Assembly (NCBI GenBank): GCA_028291485.1
Contig: JAQGHZ010000009.1
Span: 1 to 9,056 of the forward strand
Origin: Rubritepida sp.
GTDB lineage: Bacteria; Pseudomonadota; Alphaproteobacteria; Acetobacterales; Acetobacteraceae
Reading direction: 5' to 3'
Length of the DNA stretch: 9,056 nucleotides
A model generated the notes under the pieces. The model ran no database searches and had not been told where the DNA came from. It saw only the letters and a list, made by a program, of their open reading frames with translations. The translations under genes were made by a program, and so were the position numbers. Position 1 is the first letter of the stretch. Each line of letters begins with the position of its first letter. Positions 1 to 6,451 of this stretch are shown here, one piece after another.

Positions 1-1430
1 GCCCGCCGCGCCGCGCGCTCGGCCGCCGCGGCGCCGCCGCCGCGCGTCACGCGCTCCAGATGGCTCGCGCGGTCCTGGAACTCGCCGACGAGGTCGCTCG
101 CGATCGGGCCGTAGAGCACGTCCGCCGCGCGTGCCTGCACGGCGGCCAGCGCGGCGGCCGCCGCGGCGTACCGGGCCTTCGCCTCGTCCGGATCGATGCC
201 GTGCGCGGGCGGCGGCATGTTCAGCCCGACGCGCTTGATCACCCATTCCAGCGTCGTGCCCTGCAGCACCAGCGTCGCGAGGATCGCGCAGAAGGCGAGG
301 AAGATGATGATGTCGCGCTGGGGGAAGTCCACCGGCAGCGCGATGGCGGCCGCGATCGAGACGACGCCGCGCATGCCCGCCCAGGAGAGCACGATCATGT
401 TCGGGACGGCGGCGGGCGGCATGGCGTCGTGCCGCGCGATGCTTTGGATCTGCCCTGGCAGCCACATCGCCGGGAAGATCCAGACGAAGCGCGAGATGAT
501 GAGCGCCAGCGAGACGGTGACGGCGAGGCCGATCAGCTCCCAGACGCTGCGCCCCTCCAGCCGCTCCAGGATCTCGTGCAGCTGCAGGCCGATGAGGATG
601 AAGATCAGCGAGGTCAGGACGAATTCCAGGAACTCCCAGACGACCCGCGTCTCCTGCCGCGTGCGCGCCGAGAAGCGGTGCTGCGCCTGGCCGATCATGA
701 TGCCGGCCGTCACCACCGCCAGCACGCCCGAGACATGCAGGGCCTCGGCGGCGAGGAAGGCAGCGTAGGCACCGAGGAAGGTCAGCGTCGTCTCGAGCAG
801 CGTGTCGTCCAGCTGCGCGATCAGCCAGATCACGGTCCGGCCGAAGGCGAAGCCTATCGCGATCCCGCCCAGCCCCACCAGCAGGAAGCTGCCCGCGGCC
901 TCCAGCGGCGAGATGCTGCCCGCCGCCACGGCGGCGATGGCGAAACGGTAGATGACCAGCGCCGAGGCGTCGTTCACGAGGCTTTCGCCCTCCAGCACGG
1001 AGACGAGGCGTGGCGGCAGCTTCAGCCGCTGCAGCACGGCCGAGGCCGCGACCGCGTCCGGCGGCGCGAGGATGGCGCCGAGCGCGATGGCCGCCGCCCA
1101 GGGAATCTCGGGGATCAGCACGCGCGCGAGCGCCCCGATCGCGAAGGAGGTGAAGGCGACGCAGCCCAGCGCCAGCAGCAGGATCGGCCGCAGGTTGCGG
1201 CGGAAGGCCCGCCAGTCGGTGCGGTAGGCGCTGCCGACCAGCAGCGGCGGCAGGAAGAAGGCCAGGGCGATCTGCGGGTCGAGCATGACGCGGGGCAGGC
1301 CGGGGATGAAGGCGAAGACGATGCCGCCGAGGATCAGCACCACGGCATAGGGCAGGCCGGCGAAGCGTGCGACCACCGCAAGCACGACACAGGCGGCCAT
1401 GAGGGCGAGGAGGGCCTCGACGATCTCCAT
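1..1430 (-). CDS. CPA1-family Na+/H+ antiporter (3' end beyond the left edge)
   Basis: Inner-membrane cation/proton exchanger of the CPA1 (bacterial NhaP/YjcE-like) family, expected to export Na+ (or K+/Li+) for H+ in pH and salt homeostasis. Translating the minus strand from the ATG at 1430 gives 476 open codons reaching the window edge; family members are roughly 520-550 aa, so only the C-terminal cytoplasmic tail should be missing. Seen directly: about twelve hydrophobic segments between residues 1 and 400; GAILAPPDAVAA at 118-129; EGESLVNDA at 147-155, whose Asn-Asp pair (N153, D154) corresponds to the family's ion-binding ND motif; and SWAGMRGVVSIA at 349-360 with the conserved Arg354. 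After residue 405 the chain becomes hydrophilic and Ala/Arg-rich, as expected for the tail. The start codon has only a weak Shine-Dalgarno (GAAGG, about 13 nt upstream), consistent with co-translation from the small gene that ends 37 bp upstream. The family is secure; the transported ion is inferred. Confidence 0.93.
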   Translation of the reverse strand, partial: MEIVEALLALMAACVVLAVVARFAGLPYAVVLILGGIVFAFIPGLPRVMLDPQIALAFFLPPLLVGSAYRTDWRAFRRNLRPILLLALGCVAFTSFAIGALARVLIPEIPWAAAIALGAILAPPDAVAASAVLQRLKLPPRLVSVLEGESLVNDASALVIYRFAIAAVAAGSISPLEAAGSFLLVGLGGIAIGFAFGRTVIWLIAQLDDTLLETTLTFLGAYAAFLAAEALHVSGVLAVVTAGIMIGQAQHRFSARTRQETRVVWEFLEFVLTSLIFILIGLQLHEILERLEGRSVWELIGLAVTVSLALIISRFVWIFPAMWLPGQIQSIARHDAMPPAAVPNMIVLSWAGMRGVVSIAAAIALPVDFPQRDIIIFLAFCAILATLVLQGTTLEWVIKRVGLNMPPPAHGIDPDEAKARYAAAAAALAAVQARAADVLYGPIASDLVGEFQDRASHLERVTRGGGAAAAERAARR

Positions 1431-1467
1431 GACGTGCTACGGACCTTCGGCTGAGGGCCGCCGGGAA

Positions 1468-1626
1468 TCAGCGGCGGCGGATGCGGGCGGCGGTGAACAC
1501 GGCGATGGCGATGATGACAATCGTCATCATCGCCTGGACCACCGAATAGTTGGGGGCGTCGGGCGCGATGAACCAGGCGGCGACGGCACCCCCGGCGAGA
1601 AGCGCGATGCGGACGAGCCAGGCCAT
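1468..1626 (-). CDS. Small hypothetical membrane protein, 52 aa
   Basis: A 52-residue protein of unknown function. The frame opens further upstream (to 1683), but the start at 1626 is chosen because a perfect GGAGG sits 6 nt before that ATG and the upstream extension (rich in Pro, Arg and Gly) looks non-coding. The protein begins MAWLVRIALLAGG and has two hydrophobic stretches, about residues 3-20 and 32-46, separated by a short polar turn (APDAPNYS), and ends in a basic RIRRR tail. By the positive-inside rule this would be a two-pass hairpin with the C terminus in the cytoplasm. It lies 37 bp upstream of the CPA1 antiporter on the same strand and is probably co-transcribed with it, so it could be an accessory or stability subunit, though nothing in the sequence proves that. 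I do not recognise a family. Confidence 0.7.
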   Translation of the reverse strand: MAWLVRIALLAGGAVAAWFIAPDAPNYSVVQAMMTIVIIAIAVFTAARIRRR

Positions 1627-1632
1627 GGGGTA

Positions 1633-1637
1633 CCTCC
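1633..1637 (-). promoter_or_regulatory. Shine-Dalgarno GGAGG of the 52-aa gene
   Basis: CCTCC on the + strand reads GGAGG on the minus strand, 6 nt before the ATG at 1626. It decides the start of the small membrane protein against the longer in-frame reading that begins at 1683. Confidence 0.75.
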
Positions 1638-1723
1638 GTACGGGATTTTGCCACGTGCCGCGCGGCGAGGCCATGCCTCCCACGCGGGGAGCCTCTGGTG
1701 CCGGCGCCGGTGCTGCCTATTTG

Positions 1724-2680
1724 ATGGGCATGCTCGACGCCCCGATCCCCTCCGATGCCGTCCTCCTCGATTCCTATTCCGCCGCCGTGACCTCGGCGGT
1801 GGCCCGTACCGGGCCGGCCGTGGTCCATGTCGCGGTGATCAGCGGCGGGCGGCAGATGGGCAGCGGCTCCGGCGTGATCGTCTCGCCGGACGGGCTGGTG
1901 CTGACCAATTCCCACGTGGCGGCCGGGGCGGATTCGCTCGACGTGATGCTGACCGACGGGCGGACCATTCCCGCCCAGCTGCTTGGCGAGGATGCCGACA
2001 CGGACCTCGCGCTGCTGCGGCTCTCGCGCGGCGACGGGTTGCCGGTGGCCGAGATCGCCGACAGCGCGGCGCTGCGGCCGGGCCAGATGGCGATCGCGAT
2101 CGGTAACCCGCTGGGCTTCTCCTCCACGGTGACGGCTGGGATCGTCTCCGCCGTCGGGCGGACGCTGGCGGGGCGCGGCGGGCGGCCGATCAACGACCTG
2201 ATCCAGACCGACGCGGCGCTGAACCCCGGCAATTCCGGCGGCGCGCTGCTGGACAGCGCGGGGCGGCTCATCGGCATCAACACGGCGATGATCGCCGGCG
2301 CGCAGGGACTCTGCTTCGCAGTGGCCTCGAACACGGCCGTGCTGGTGCTGGGCGAACTGGCCCGGCATGGGCGCGTGCGGCGGGCGCGGCTGGGCCTCTC
2401 CGGCGAGCGCCAGGCGGTGCCGCGACGGCTGGCGCGGGCGCATGGACTCGCACAGGACAGCGGCGTGCTGGTGGGCTCGGTGGAAGGCGGTTCGCCGGCG
2501 GCCGAGGCCGGCATCGCGCCGGGCGACCTGCTGCTGAGCGTGGACGGCGCGGCGCTGACCGGTGTCGACGCGCTGCTGCGCTGGCTGAGCGGCGACCGCG
2601 TGGGCCGGCCGGTGGGGCTGGTCCACCTGCGTGGCGAGGCGCTGCGCGAGGCGGTGATCACGCCAGGGGAGCGGAAGTAG
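1724..2680 (+). CDS. Trypsin-like S1C (HtrA/Deg-type) serine protease with one PDZ domain
   Basis: Predicted ATP-independent serine endopeptidase of the HtrA/Deg group, 318 aa from this start. The chymotrypsin-fold domain covers about residues 20-215 with the triad in order: His64 in TNSHVAAG, Asp94 in DADTDLALL, Ser171 in NPGNSGGALL. A single PDZ domain follows at about 225-315 (SGVLVGSVEGGSPAAEAGI, then PGDLLLSVDG), which in this family senses or binds substrate C termini. Several in-frame ATGs exist (1673, 1724, 1730 and others further upstream). The 1724/1730 pair is chosen because coding character starts there (LDAPIPSDAVLLDSYSAAV); no start has a convincing Shine-Dalgarno. Unlike typical periplasmic DegP/DegQ there is no hydrophobic signal sequence at any of these starts, so it may be cytoplasmic or exported in an unrecognised way. 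It is transcribed divergently from the 52-aa gene across a 97 bp gap. A short GC hairpin (2681-2696, 5-6 bp stem, no T-run) follows the stop and is too weak to call a terminator. Confidence 0.92.
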   Translation: MGMLDAPIPSDAVLLDSYSAAVTSAVARTGPAVVHVAVISGGRQMGSGSGVIVSPDGLVLTNSHVAAGADSLDVMLTDGRTIPAQLLGEDADTDLALLRLSRGDGLPVAEIADSAALRPGQMAIAIGNPLGFSSTVTAGIVSAVGRTLAGRGGRPINDLIQTDAALNPGNSGGALLDSAGRLIGINTAMIAGAQGLCFAVASNTAVLVLGELARHGRVRRARLGLSGERQAVPRRLARAHGLAQDSGVLVGSVEGGSPAAEAGIAPGDLLLSVDGAALTGVDALLRWLSGDRVGRPVGLVHLRGEALREAVITPGERK

Positions 2681-2724
2681 GCGGCTCAAGGGCCGCAAAC
2701 GGCGCCAGCCTTCACGAGAGGCAG

Positions 2725-2911
2725 GCCAACGCGGATGTTGGCGACAAGGTGGGCGGTTTCCGGCGTTTCGGAGTCGACATCCGGCGCCACCCATCAGGGT
2801 CGTCAGGCCAACGCAGGTGCCGGACGCAGGGTGCGCTGCGGAATCTCGGAGTCGGCATCTGGCGGCACCCATCAGGATCGGCGTGCCAACGCAGAATCCG
2901 GCCGCAAGGCG
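2725..2911. repeat. Degenerate tandem repeat, two units of ~80 bp plus a third partial
   Basis: Units begin with GCCAACGC at 2725, 2807 and 2885, giving lengths of 82 and 78 bp and a partial third of about 27 bp. Units 1 and 2 share their ends best: TCGGAGTCG-CATC-GGCG-CACCCATCAGG near 2768-2798 and 2847-2875, with a more divergent, length-variable middle. On the minus strand the units can be read as parallel peptides (CVGTPILMGAARCRLR against CVGLTTLMGGAGCRLR), which reflects the DNA repetition and not a likely protein. No transposase, terminal inverted repeats or CRISPR-like spacer organisation is visible. It resembles a dispersed intergenic repeat family, but copies elsewhere in the genome cannot be checked here. 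Confidence 0.75.
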
Positions 2912-3009
2912 GCCGGCGCCGCCCACTCAACCTTCCGGCCTGGTGCCCCAGTGGCGCGGCGAGCCAAGCGAGCGGAGCGAGCGCCCGGCGCTTGAGGGCG
3001 CAAAAACAA

Positions 3010-3081
3010 GCGGAATAAAAAACGCCCCGGGGATGTCTCCCCGGGGCGTGAACTGTAGCGATGGGGCGTTTTTTATTCCGC
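3010..3081. repeat. 19-bp perfect inverted repeat spanning the tctA stop and the terminator tail
   Basis: GCGGAATAAAAAACGCCCC at 3010-3028 is the exact reverse complement of 3063-3081, with 34 nt between the arms. The right arm contains the last sense codons of tctA (GCG GAA), its TAA stop and the following A-run; the left arm contains the T-run of the terminator. The inner terminator stem uses part of the left arm, so the two foldings exclude each other. On the + strand the same arms put a T6 run after GGGGCG (3063-3074), so the element could also stop rightward transcription coming from the protease gene. Confidence 0.85.
3017..3048 (-). terminator. Intrinsic terminator of the tctCBA operon
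   Basis: Reading leftward, an 11-bp perfect stem CGCCCCGGGGA / TCCCCGGGGCG (3038-3048 and 3023-3033) encloses a 4-nt loop (GACA), and the stem is followed directly by T6 (the complement of the A-run 3017-3022). It starts 24 nt after the tctA stop codon. The GC-rich stem, tight loop and U-run make this a textbook rho-independent terminator. Confidence 0.92.
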
Positions 3082-4575
3082 CATCGCCTTTTCCTTGCCC
3101 TTCCGGATGTTCGGCATGGCCATCAGGATCAGCGCGATGGCCGCGATGCCGAGCATGGTCGCCGAGATCGGGCGCTGGACGAAGACCGACCAGTCGCCGC
3201 GGCTCAGCAGCATCGCGCGGCGCAGGTGCTCCTCCATCATCGGCCCGAGCACGAAGCCGATCAGCAGCGGGGCCGGCTCCATCTTCAGCTTGTTGCAGAC
3301 GTAGCCGAACACGGTGAAGGCGACCGTCATATAGACGTCGAACACGTTGTTGTTCAGCGAGTACACGCCGATGCAGCAGAAGACGAGGATCGAGGGGTAG
3401 AGGAAGCGGTAGGGCACCTGCAGCAGCTTCACCCACATGCCGATCATCGGCAGGTTGATGACGAGCAGCATGACATTGCCGATCCACATCGAGGCGATCA
3501 GGCCCCAGAAGAGGTCCGGCTGCGCCTCGACCATGCGCGGGCCCGGCTGGATGCCCTGGATGATCAGCGCGCCGACCATGAGCGCCATGACGGCGTTGGA
3601 CGGAATGCCGAGCGTGAGCAACGGGATAAAGCTGGTCTGCGCGGCGGCGTTGTTGGCCGCCTCGGGACCGGCCACGCCCTCGATGGCGCCCGTGCCGAAC
3701 AGGTGCCGGCCCTTCGACATCTTCCGCTCCATCATATAGGAGCCGAAGGCCGCCAGAGAGGCGCCGCCGCCCGGCAGGATGCCGAGGAAGCTGCCGACGA
3801 TGGTGCCGCGAAGCACGGCCGGCGTGGCACGCCGGAACTCTTCCTTGGTCAGCCAGAGCTGGCCCACCTTGGTGCTCATCACCGAGCGCGATTCAGGCCG
3901 TTCGAGGTTCAGCACGATCTCGGCGATGCCGAACATGCCCATGGCGATCGGCACGAAGCCGATGCCGTCGGACAGCTCGGGGATGCCGAAGGTGAAGCGC
4001 TGCTGCCCGGTCTGCACGTCCGTGCCGACGAGGCCGAGGGCGACGCCGAAGACCACCATGCCGATCGCCTTCACGATCGAGCCCTGCGCGAGCACGCAGG
4101 CGATGATCAGGCCGAGGAGCATCAGCGAGAAGTAGTCGGCCGGGCCGAAGCTCAGCGCCACCTGCGTCAGCATCGGGCCTGAGGCGGCGACCAGCACGGT
4201 CGCGACGGTGCCGGCGAAGAAGGAGCCCAGGGCCGCCGTGGCCAGCGCCGCGCCGGCGCGGCCGTTCCGGGCCATCTTGTAGCCTTCGAGCGTGGTGACG
4301 ACGGAGCTCACCTCACCCGGAAGGTTCAGCAGGATGGCCGTGGTCGAACCGCCGTACTGCGCGCCGTAGAAGATGCCCGCGAGCATGATGATCGCGGTCG
4401 TCGCCGGCAGGCCGAAGGTGATGGGCAGCAGCAGCGAGATCGTGGCCACCGGGCCGATGCCCGGAAGCACGCCGATGGCGGTGCCGATCAGCGCGCCCAG
4501 CAGCGCGAAGAGCAGGTTCTGGATGCTGAGCGCAACCCCGAAACCATGCATGAGGTTGGTGATGAGAAGTTCCAT
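3073..4575 (-). CDS. tctA: Tripartite tricarboxylate transporter large membrane subunit TctA
   Basis: Large permease subunit (500 aa, normal for the family) of a tripartite tricarboxylate transporter. It forms the translocation path for a carboxylate delivered by the periplasmic TctC protein, driven by an ion gradient. Seen directly: multiple hydrophobic segments throughout; the paired family motifs GVLPGIGP (35-42) and GILPGGGA (265-272), reflecting the internally duplicated halves; YGGSTTAILLNLPGE (74-88); GVAGPEAANNAA (300-311); PLLTLGIPSN (318-327); GIQPGP (341-346). The C terminus is short and charged (RKGKEKAMAE). It is the last gene of the leftward tctC-tctB-tctA operon, 22 bp after tctB, with AGGA about 9 nt before the ATG, and is followed by a strong terminator. 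Family and subunit are certain. Substrates of TctA relatives range from citrate to aromatic acids, so the cargo cannot be assigned. Confidence 0.97.
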   Translation of the reverse strand: MELLITNLMHGFGVALSIQNLLFALLGALIGTAIGVLPGIGPVATISLLLPITFGLPATTAIIMLAGIFYGAQYGGSTTAILLNLPGEVSSVVTTLEGYKMARNGRAGAALATAALGSFFAGTVATVLVAASGPMLTQVALSFGPADYFSLMLLGLIIACVLAQGSIVKAIGMVVFGVALGLVGTDVQTGQQRFTFGIPELSDGIGFVPIAMGMFGIAEIVLNLERPESRSVMSTKVGQLWLTKEEFRRATPAVLRGTIVGSFLGILPGGGASLAAFGSYMMERKMSKGRHLFGTGAIEGVAGPEAANNAAAQTSFIPLLTLGIPSNAVMALMVGALIIQGIQPGPRMVEAQPDLFWGLIASMWIGNVMLLVINLPMIGMWVKLLQVPYRFLYPSILVFCCIGVYSLNNNVFDVYMTVAFTVFGYVCNKLKMEPAPLLIGFVLGPMMEEHLRRAMLLSRGDWSVFVQRPISATMLGIAAIALILMAMPNIRKGKEKAMAE

Positions 4576-4597
4576 GGTCGCTTTTCCTATCCCGCTC

Positions 4598-5200
4598 TCA
4601 AGTCTGCGGCCACAGATTCACGCGGATATCGAGCTCGTAGATGAACACCCACCAGCACATGATCAGCAGGAACACGAGCAGGCCCGCGACGCCCTTCTTG
4701 GTGTGCGTGTGCTCGGCGATGCAGCTGACGAGGATGAGGCCGGTCAGCGCGAGGAAGAAGCCACCCGATTCCAGCGCCAGGCCGAAGAGGCAGATCGAGG
4801 CGCATATGACGGCCAGCAGCTTCCATCCGGCGGAGAACGCCATGACGATGAAGGCCACCATGATGCCGAGGCCGACCGCGTTGTAGGTCTGGCCGAAGAA
4901 GCTCCAGACGGAGGGGGAGATCTTCCACGCGATCACGCCGAGGATGATGCCGCCCACCAGCGTCCCGGCGTCCATCCCGGTCCACTTCTCGAGCGGGTCG
5001 GGGCCGCTCGCGAGGGAGATCAGGCAGACGATCAGGCCGAGCCCCGCCTGGATCCAGAAGACCATCATCGGCATGTAGCCCGGACCCATGCGCCGGGCGT
5101 TGCCGAGGTTGTGGTCCATGTTCAGGTACAGGCCGGCAAGGGCTATGACGATCAGGAAAATTCCCGACGCCATGTCCTTTCCATTCAATTTCAACTTCAT
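4598..5200 (-). CDS. tctB: Tripartite tricarboxylate transporter small membrane subunit TctB
   Basis: Small integral-membrane subunit (200 aa) of the same transporter; it partners TctA in the inner membrane and is thought to help couple the binding protein to the permease. The ATG at 5200 (protein starts MKLKLNGKDMASG) is preferred over an upstream TTG at 5230 because the chain then starts at the family's typical position and GGGGAG lies about 10 nt upstream (5211-5216). Hydrophobic segments are visible at about residues 11-27, 45-65, 79-94, 106-123, 127-143, 147-163 and 172-189, and the ARRMGPGYMP stretch (35-44) between the first two is the characteristic TctB signature. The C terminus ends NLWPQT. 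It lies between tctC (90 bp upstream, no strong terminator in the gap) and tctA (22 bp downstream). TctB proteins diverge quickly in sequence, so the call rests on topology, signature and position. Confidence 0.93.
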   Translation of the reverse strand: MKLKLNGKDMASGIFLIVIALAGLYLNMDHNLGNARRMGPGYMPMMVFWIQAGLGLIVCLISLASGPDPLEKWTGMDAGTLVGGIILGVIAWKISPSVWSFFGQTYNAVGLGIMVAFIVMAFSAGWKLLAVICASICLFGLALESGGFFLALTGLILVSCIAEHTHTKKGVAGLLVFLLIMCWWVFIYELDIRVNLWPQT

Positions 5201-5290
5201 AAATCTCTCACTCCCCGCCTCGTCCGGCAACTTCCGGCATTTCGACTAAACTGCCAAGCGGCAACCGCAAATGCATCTAAATCTTACGAA

Positions 5291-6274
5291 TCAGTCAGGT
5301 CTTGCGCCAGTTTCGCGAACCAGGGGGCCCCACAGGGCGACCTCCGAAGCCACGAAAGCGGCGTATTCCTCGGGCGTGAAATGCCCTGGGGAACCGCCGA
5401 TCTCCGCGAAGCGCGCCCGCGTCGAATCACTGTCCAGGATCGCGCCGACCTCGCGGGCGAGGCGGTCCACGATCGACCGCGGCAGGTTCGCCGGGCCGGA
5501 GAGGCCGAACCAGCTGCTGGCCACGACGTCGTAGCCCTGCTCGCGGAAGGTCGGCACATCGGGAAAGGAGGGGTGGCGCTCGGCGCTGCTCATGGCGACG
5601 GCCTTCACGCTGCCCTGCCTGATGTGTGCGGCGGCCGAGGGCAGGCTGTCGCTCATCAGCGGCACCTGGCCGCCGATCACGGCCGTCATCGCAGGGCCCG
5701 CGCCACGGAAGGGAATGTGGGTGATCTCGCGCCCCAGGATCTGACCCATCTTCACGATGAGCAGGTGGTTGGAGGAGCCCGAGCCGCTGCTCGCCATGTC
5801 GAGGCCACGCTCGCGATGCCGCCGCGCGAGGTCGTCGAGGTTTGCGATACCCGCGCGCGGATTCGCCACGAAGACCGAGGGGTTCAGCGTCAGCAGCGCG
5901 ATATGGGAAAAGTCGCGCACCGCATCGTAGCGGAACCCGCCGTTGAGTGCGGGGCCGTAGAGTGCCGGCGAGATGGCGTGGCTCGCGATGTTGGAAAGCA
6001 CGAACGTGTATCCGTCGGGCGCGGCCTGTGCGACGACAAGGCTGCCAACCGTCGCGCCGGCGCCCGGCCGGTTCTCGACGACGATGGGCTGGCCGAGCCT
6101 CTCCTGCAGGGGCGCGGCGACGAGGCGAGCGATCAGGTCGGTGGTGCCGCCGGGTGCGAAGGGCACCACGAGGCGGATGGGCTGGGACGGCCAAGCGGGC
6201 GCCTGCGCACGCGCAAGGGCCGGCAGCGCGAGGCTACCACCCAGGATCGCGCGGCGACGCAGCGTCTTGAACAT
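5291..6274 (-). CDS. tctC: Tripartite tricarboxylate transporter substrate-binding protein TctC (Bug family)
   Basis: Periplasmic solute-binding protein of the Bug/TctC family, 327 aa, which captures the ligand and hands it to TctAB. The ATG at 6274 is chosen over an upstream TTG (6286) because GGGAG lies 5 nt before it. The N terminus MFKTLRRRAILGGSLALPALARAQA is an export signal with a basic cluster (RRR at 6-8), a hydrophobic core and a likely cut after ARA or AQA; the Arg run makes a Tat-type route possible but is not a full twin-arginine consensus. Bug-family landmarks follow: PFAPGGTTDLIAR (38-50), ENRPGAGATVG (67-77), APDGYTF (85-91), SSGSGSSNH (162-170) and IPFRGAGPAMTAVIGGQ (187-203), the regions that cradle the ligand carboxylate. 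It heads the tctCBA operon and faces the divergent hydrolase genes. The ligand is unknown: Bug proteins bind many carboxylates and amino-acid-like compounds with little change in these motifs. Confidence 0.96.
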   Translation of the reverse strand: MFKTLRRRAILGGSLALPALARAQAPAWPSQPIRLVVPFAPGGTTDLIARLVAAPLQERLGQPIVVENRPGAGATVGSLVVAQAAPDGYTFVLSNIASHAISPALYGPALNGGFRYDAVRDFSHIALLTLNPSVFVANPRAGIANLDDLARRHRERGLDMASSGSGSSNHLLIVKMGQILGREITHIPFRGAGPAMTAVIGGQVPLMSDSLPSAAAHIRQGSVKAVAMSSAERHPSFPDVPTFREQGYDVVASSWFGLSGPANLPRSIVDRLAREVGAILDSDSTRARFAEIGGSPGHFTPEEYAAFVASEVALWGPLVRETGARPD

Positions 6275-6279
6275 CTGAA

Positions 6280-6284
6280 CTCCC
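6280..6284 (-). promoter_or_regulatory. Shine-Dalgarno GGGAG of tctC
   Basis: CTCCC on the + strand reads GGGAG on the minus strand, 5 nt before the ATG at 6274. It supports that start against the in-frame TTG at 6286. Confidence 0.7.
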
Positions 6285-6347
6285 AAACACGGCCAAAATT
6301 TGTCTGCTCGGCATACATTCTTAGCTTTCGGCTATCGCATGCCGTTC

Positions 6348-6362
6348 AGCTTGCTGCAAGCT
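6348..6362. promoter_or_regulatory. Perfect 15-bp dyad, candidate operator
   Basis: AGCTTGC-T-GCAAGCT is a 7-bp inverted repeat around one central base, roughly in the middle of the divergent promoter region (74 bp from the tctC start, 90 bp from the amidohydrolase start). A short symmetric site in this place is what a dimeric regulator (for example GntR, LysR or TetR type) would bind. Operator function is inferred from symmetry and position only. Confidence 0.35.
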
Positions 6363-6451
6363 TTGCTGGCGCTCGGCAGGCACGGCTGGACAGCCCGGAA
6401 ACCGACGCCGAGGATGGTTGCATTGCAGCATCACCCCGTCCGGGAATCCCC

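Larger units (their letters stand above)
2681..3072. other. Gene-free stretch between the protease and tctA
   Basis: About 390 bp with no credible gene. Open frames cross it on both strands, but they are Arg/Pro-rich, lack ribosome sites and run through repeat units, so they are treated as non-coding. It contains the degenerate ~80 bp tandem repeat (2725-2911), a 6-bp inverted repeat GCCAAC/GTTGGC (2725-2742), a GCGAGC-rich segment (2959-2982), a small hairpin GCGCCC/GGGCGC (2981-3001), and the terminator and long inverted repeat next to tctA (3010-3081). The two flanking genes converge here: protease rightward, tct operon leftward. Confidence 0.7.
6275..6451. promoter_or_regulatory. Divergent control region between tctC and the hydrolase operon
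   Basis: This 177 bp gap separates the start codons of two outward-facing operons, so promoters for both should lie here. It is visibly more AT-rich than the flanking genes around 6290-6335 (CCAAAATTTGTC, ACATTCTTAGC). I could not find a convincing sigma-70 -35/-10 pair on either strand. A 15-bp perfect dyad lies inside it (6348-6362, listed separately). No regulator gene is in the window. Confidence 0.55.

Noticed and set aside
60..1454. A 464-codon + strand frame rich in Arg, Asp, Gly and His
   Set aside because: It is antisense to the CPA1 antiporter, whose minus-strand translation carries clear transmembrane segments and family motifs. The composition is typical of a GC shadow.
1701..1710. 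10-bp palindrome CCGGCGCCGG upstream of the protease start
   Set aside because: Pure GC palindromes of this length are common in such a GC-rich sequence, and it does not extend further.
2681..2696. Terminator after the protease gene (GCGGCT-CAAG-GGCCGC hairpin)
   Set aside because: Short stem and no following T-run. In DNA this GC-rich such hairpins arise by chance.
2725..2911. CRISPR array
   Set aside because: The units are ~80 bp with only two full copies and no spacer of constant length between short identical repeats. No cas genes are present.
1334..2926. A 530-codon minus-strand frame with an internal repeated peptide
   Set aside because: It is antisense to the S1C protease, and the peptide repetition comes from the intergenic DNA repeat. 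There is no ribosome site or recognisable domain.
6330..6360. Possible leftward sigma-70 promoter TTGCAG - 17 nt - GATAGC for tctC
   Set aside because: The spacing is good, but the -10 element matches the consensus at only about half its positions, too weak to call.
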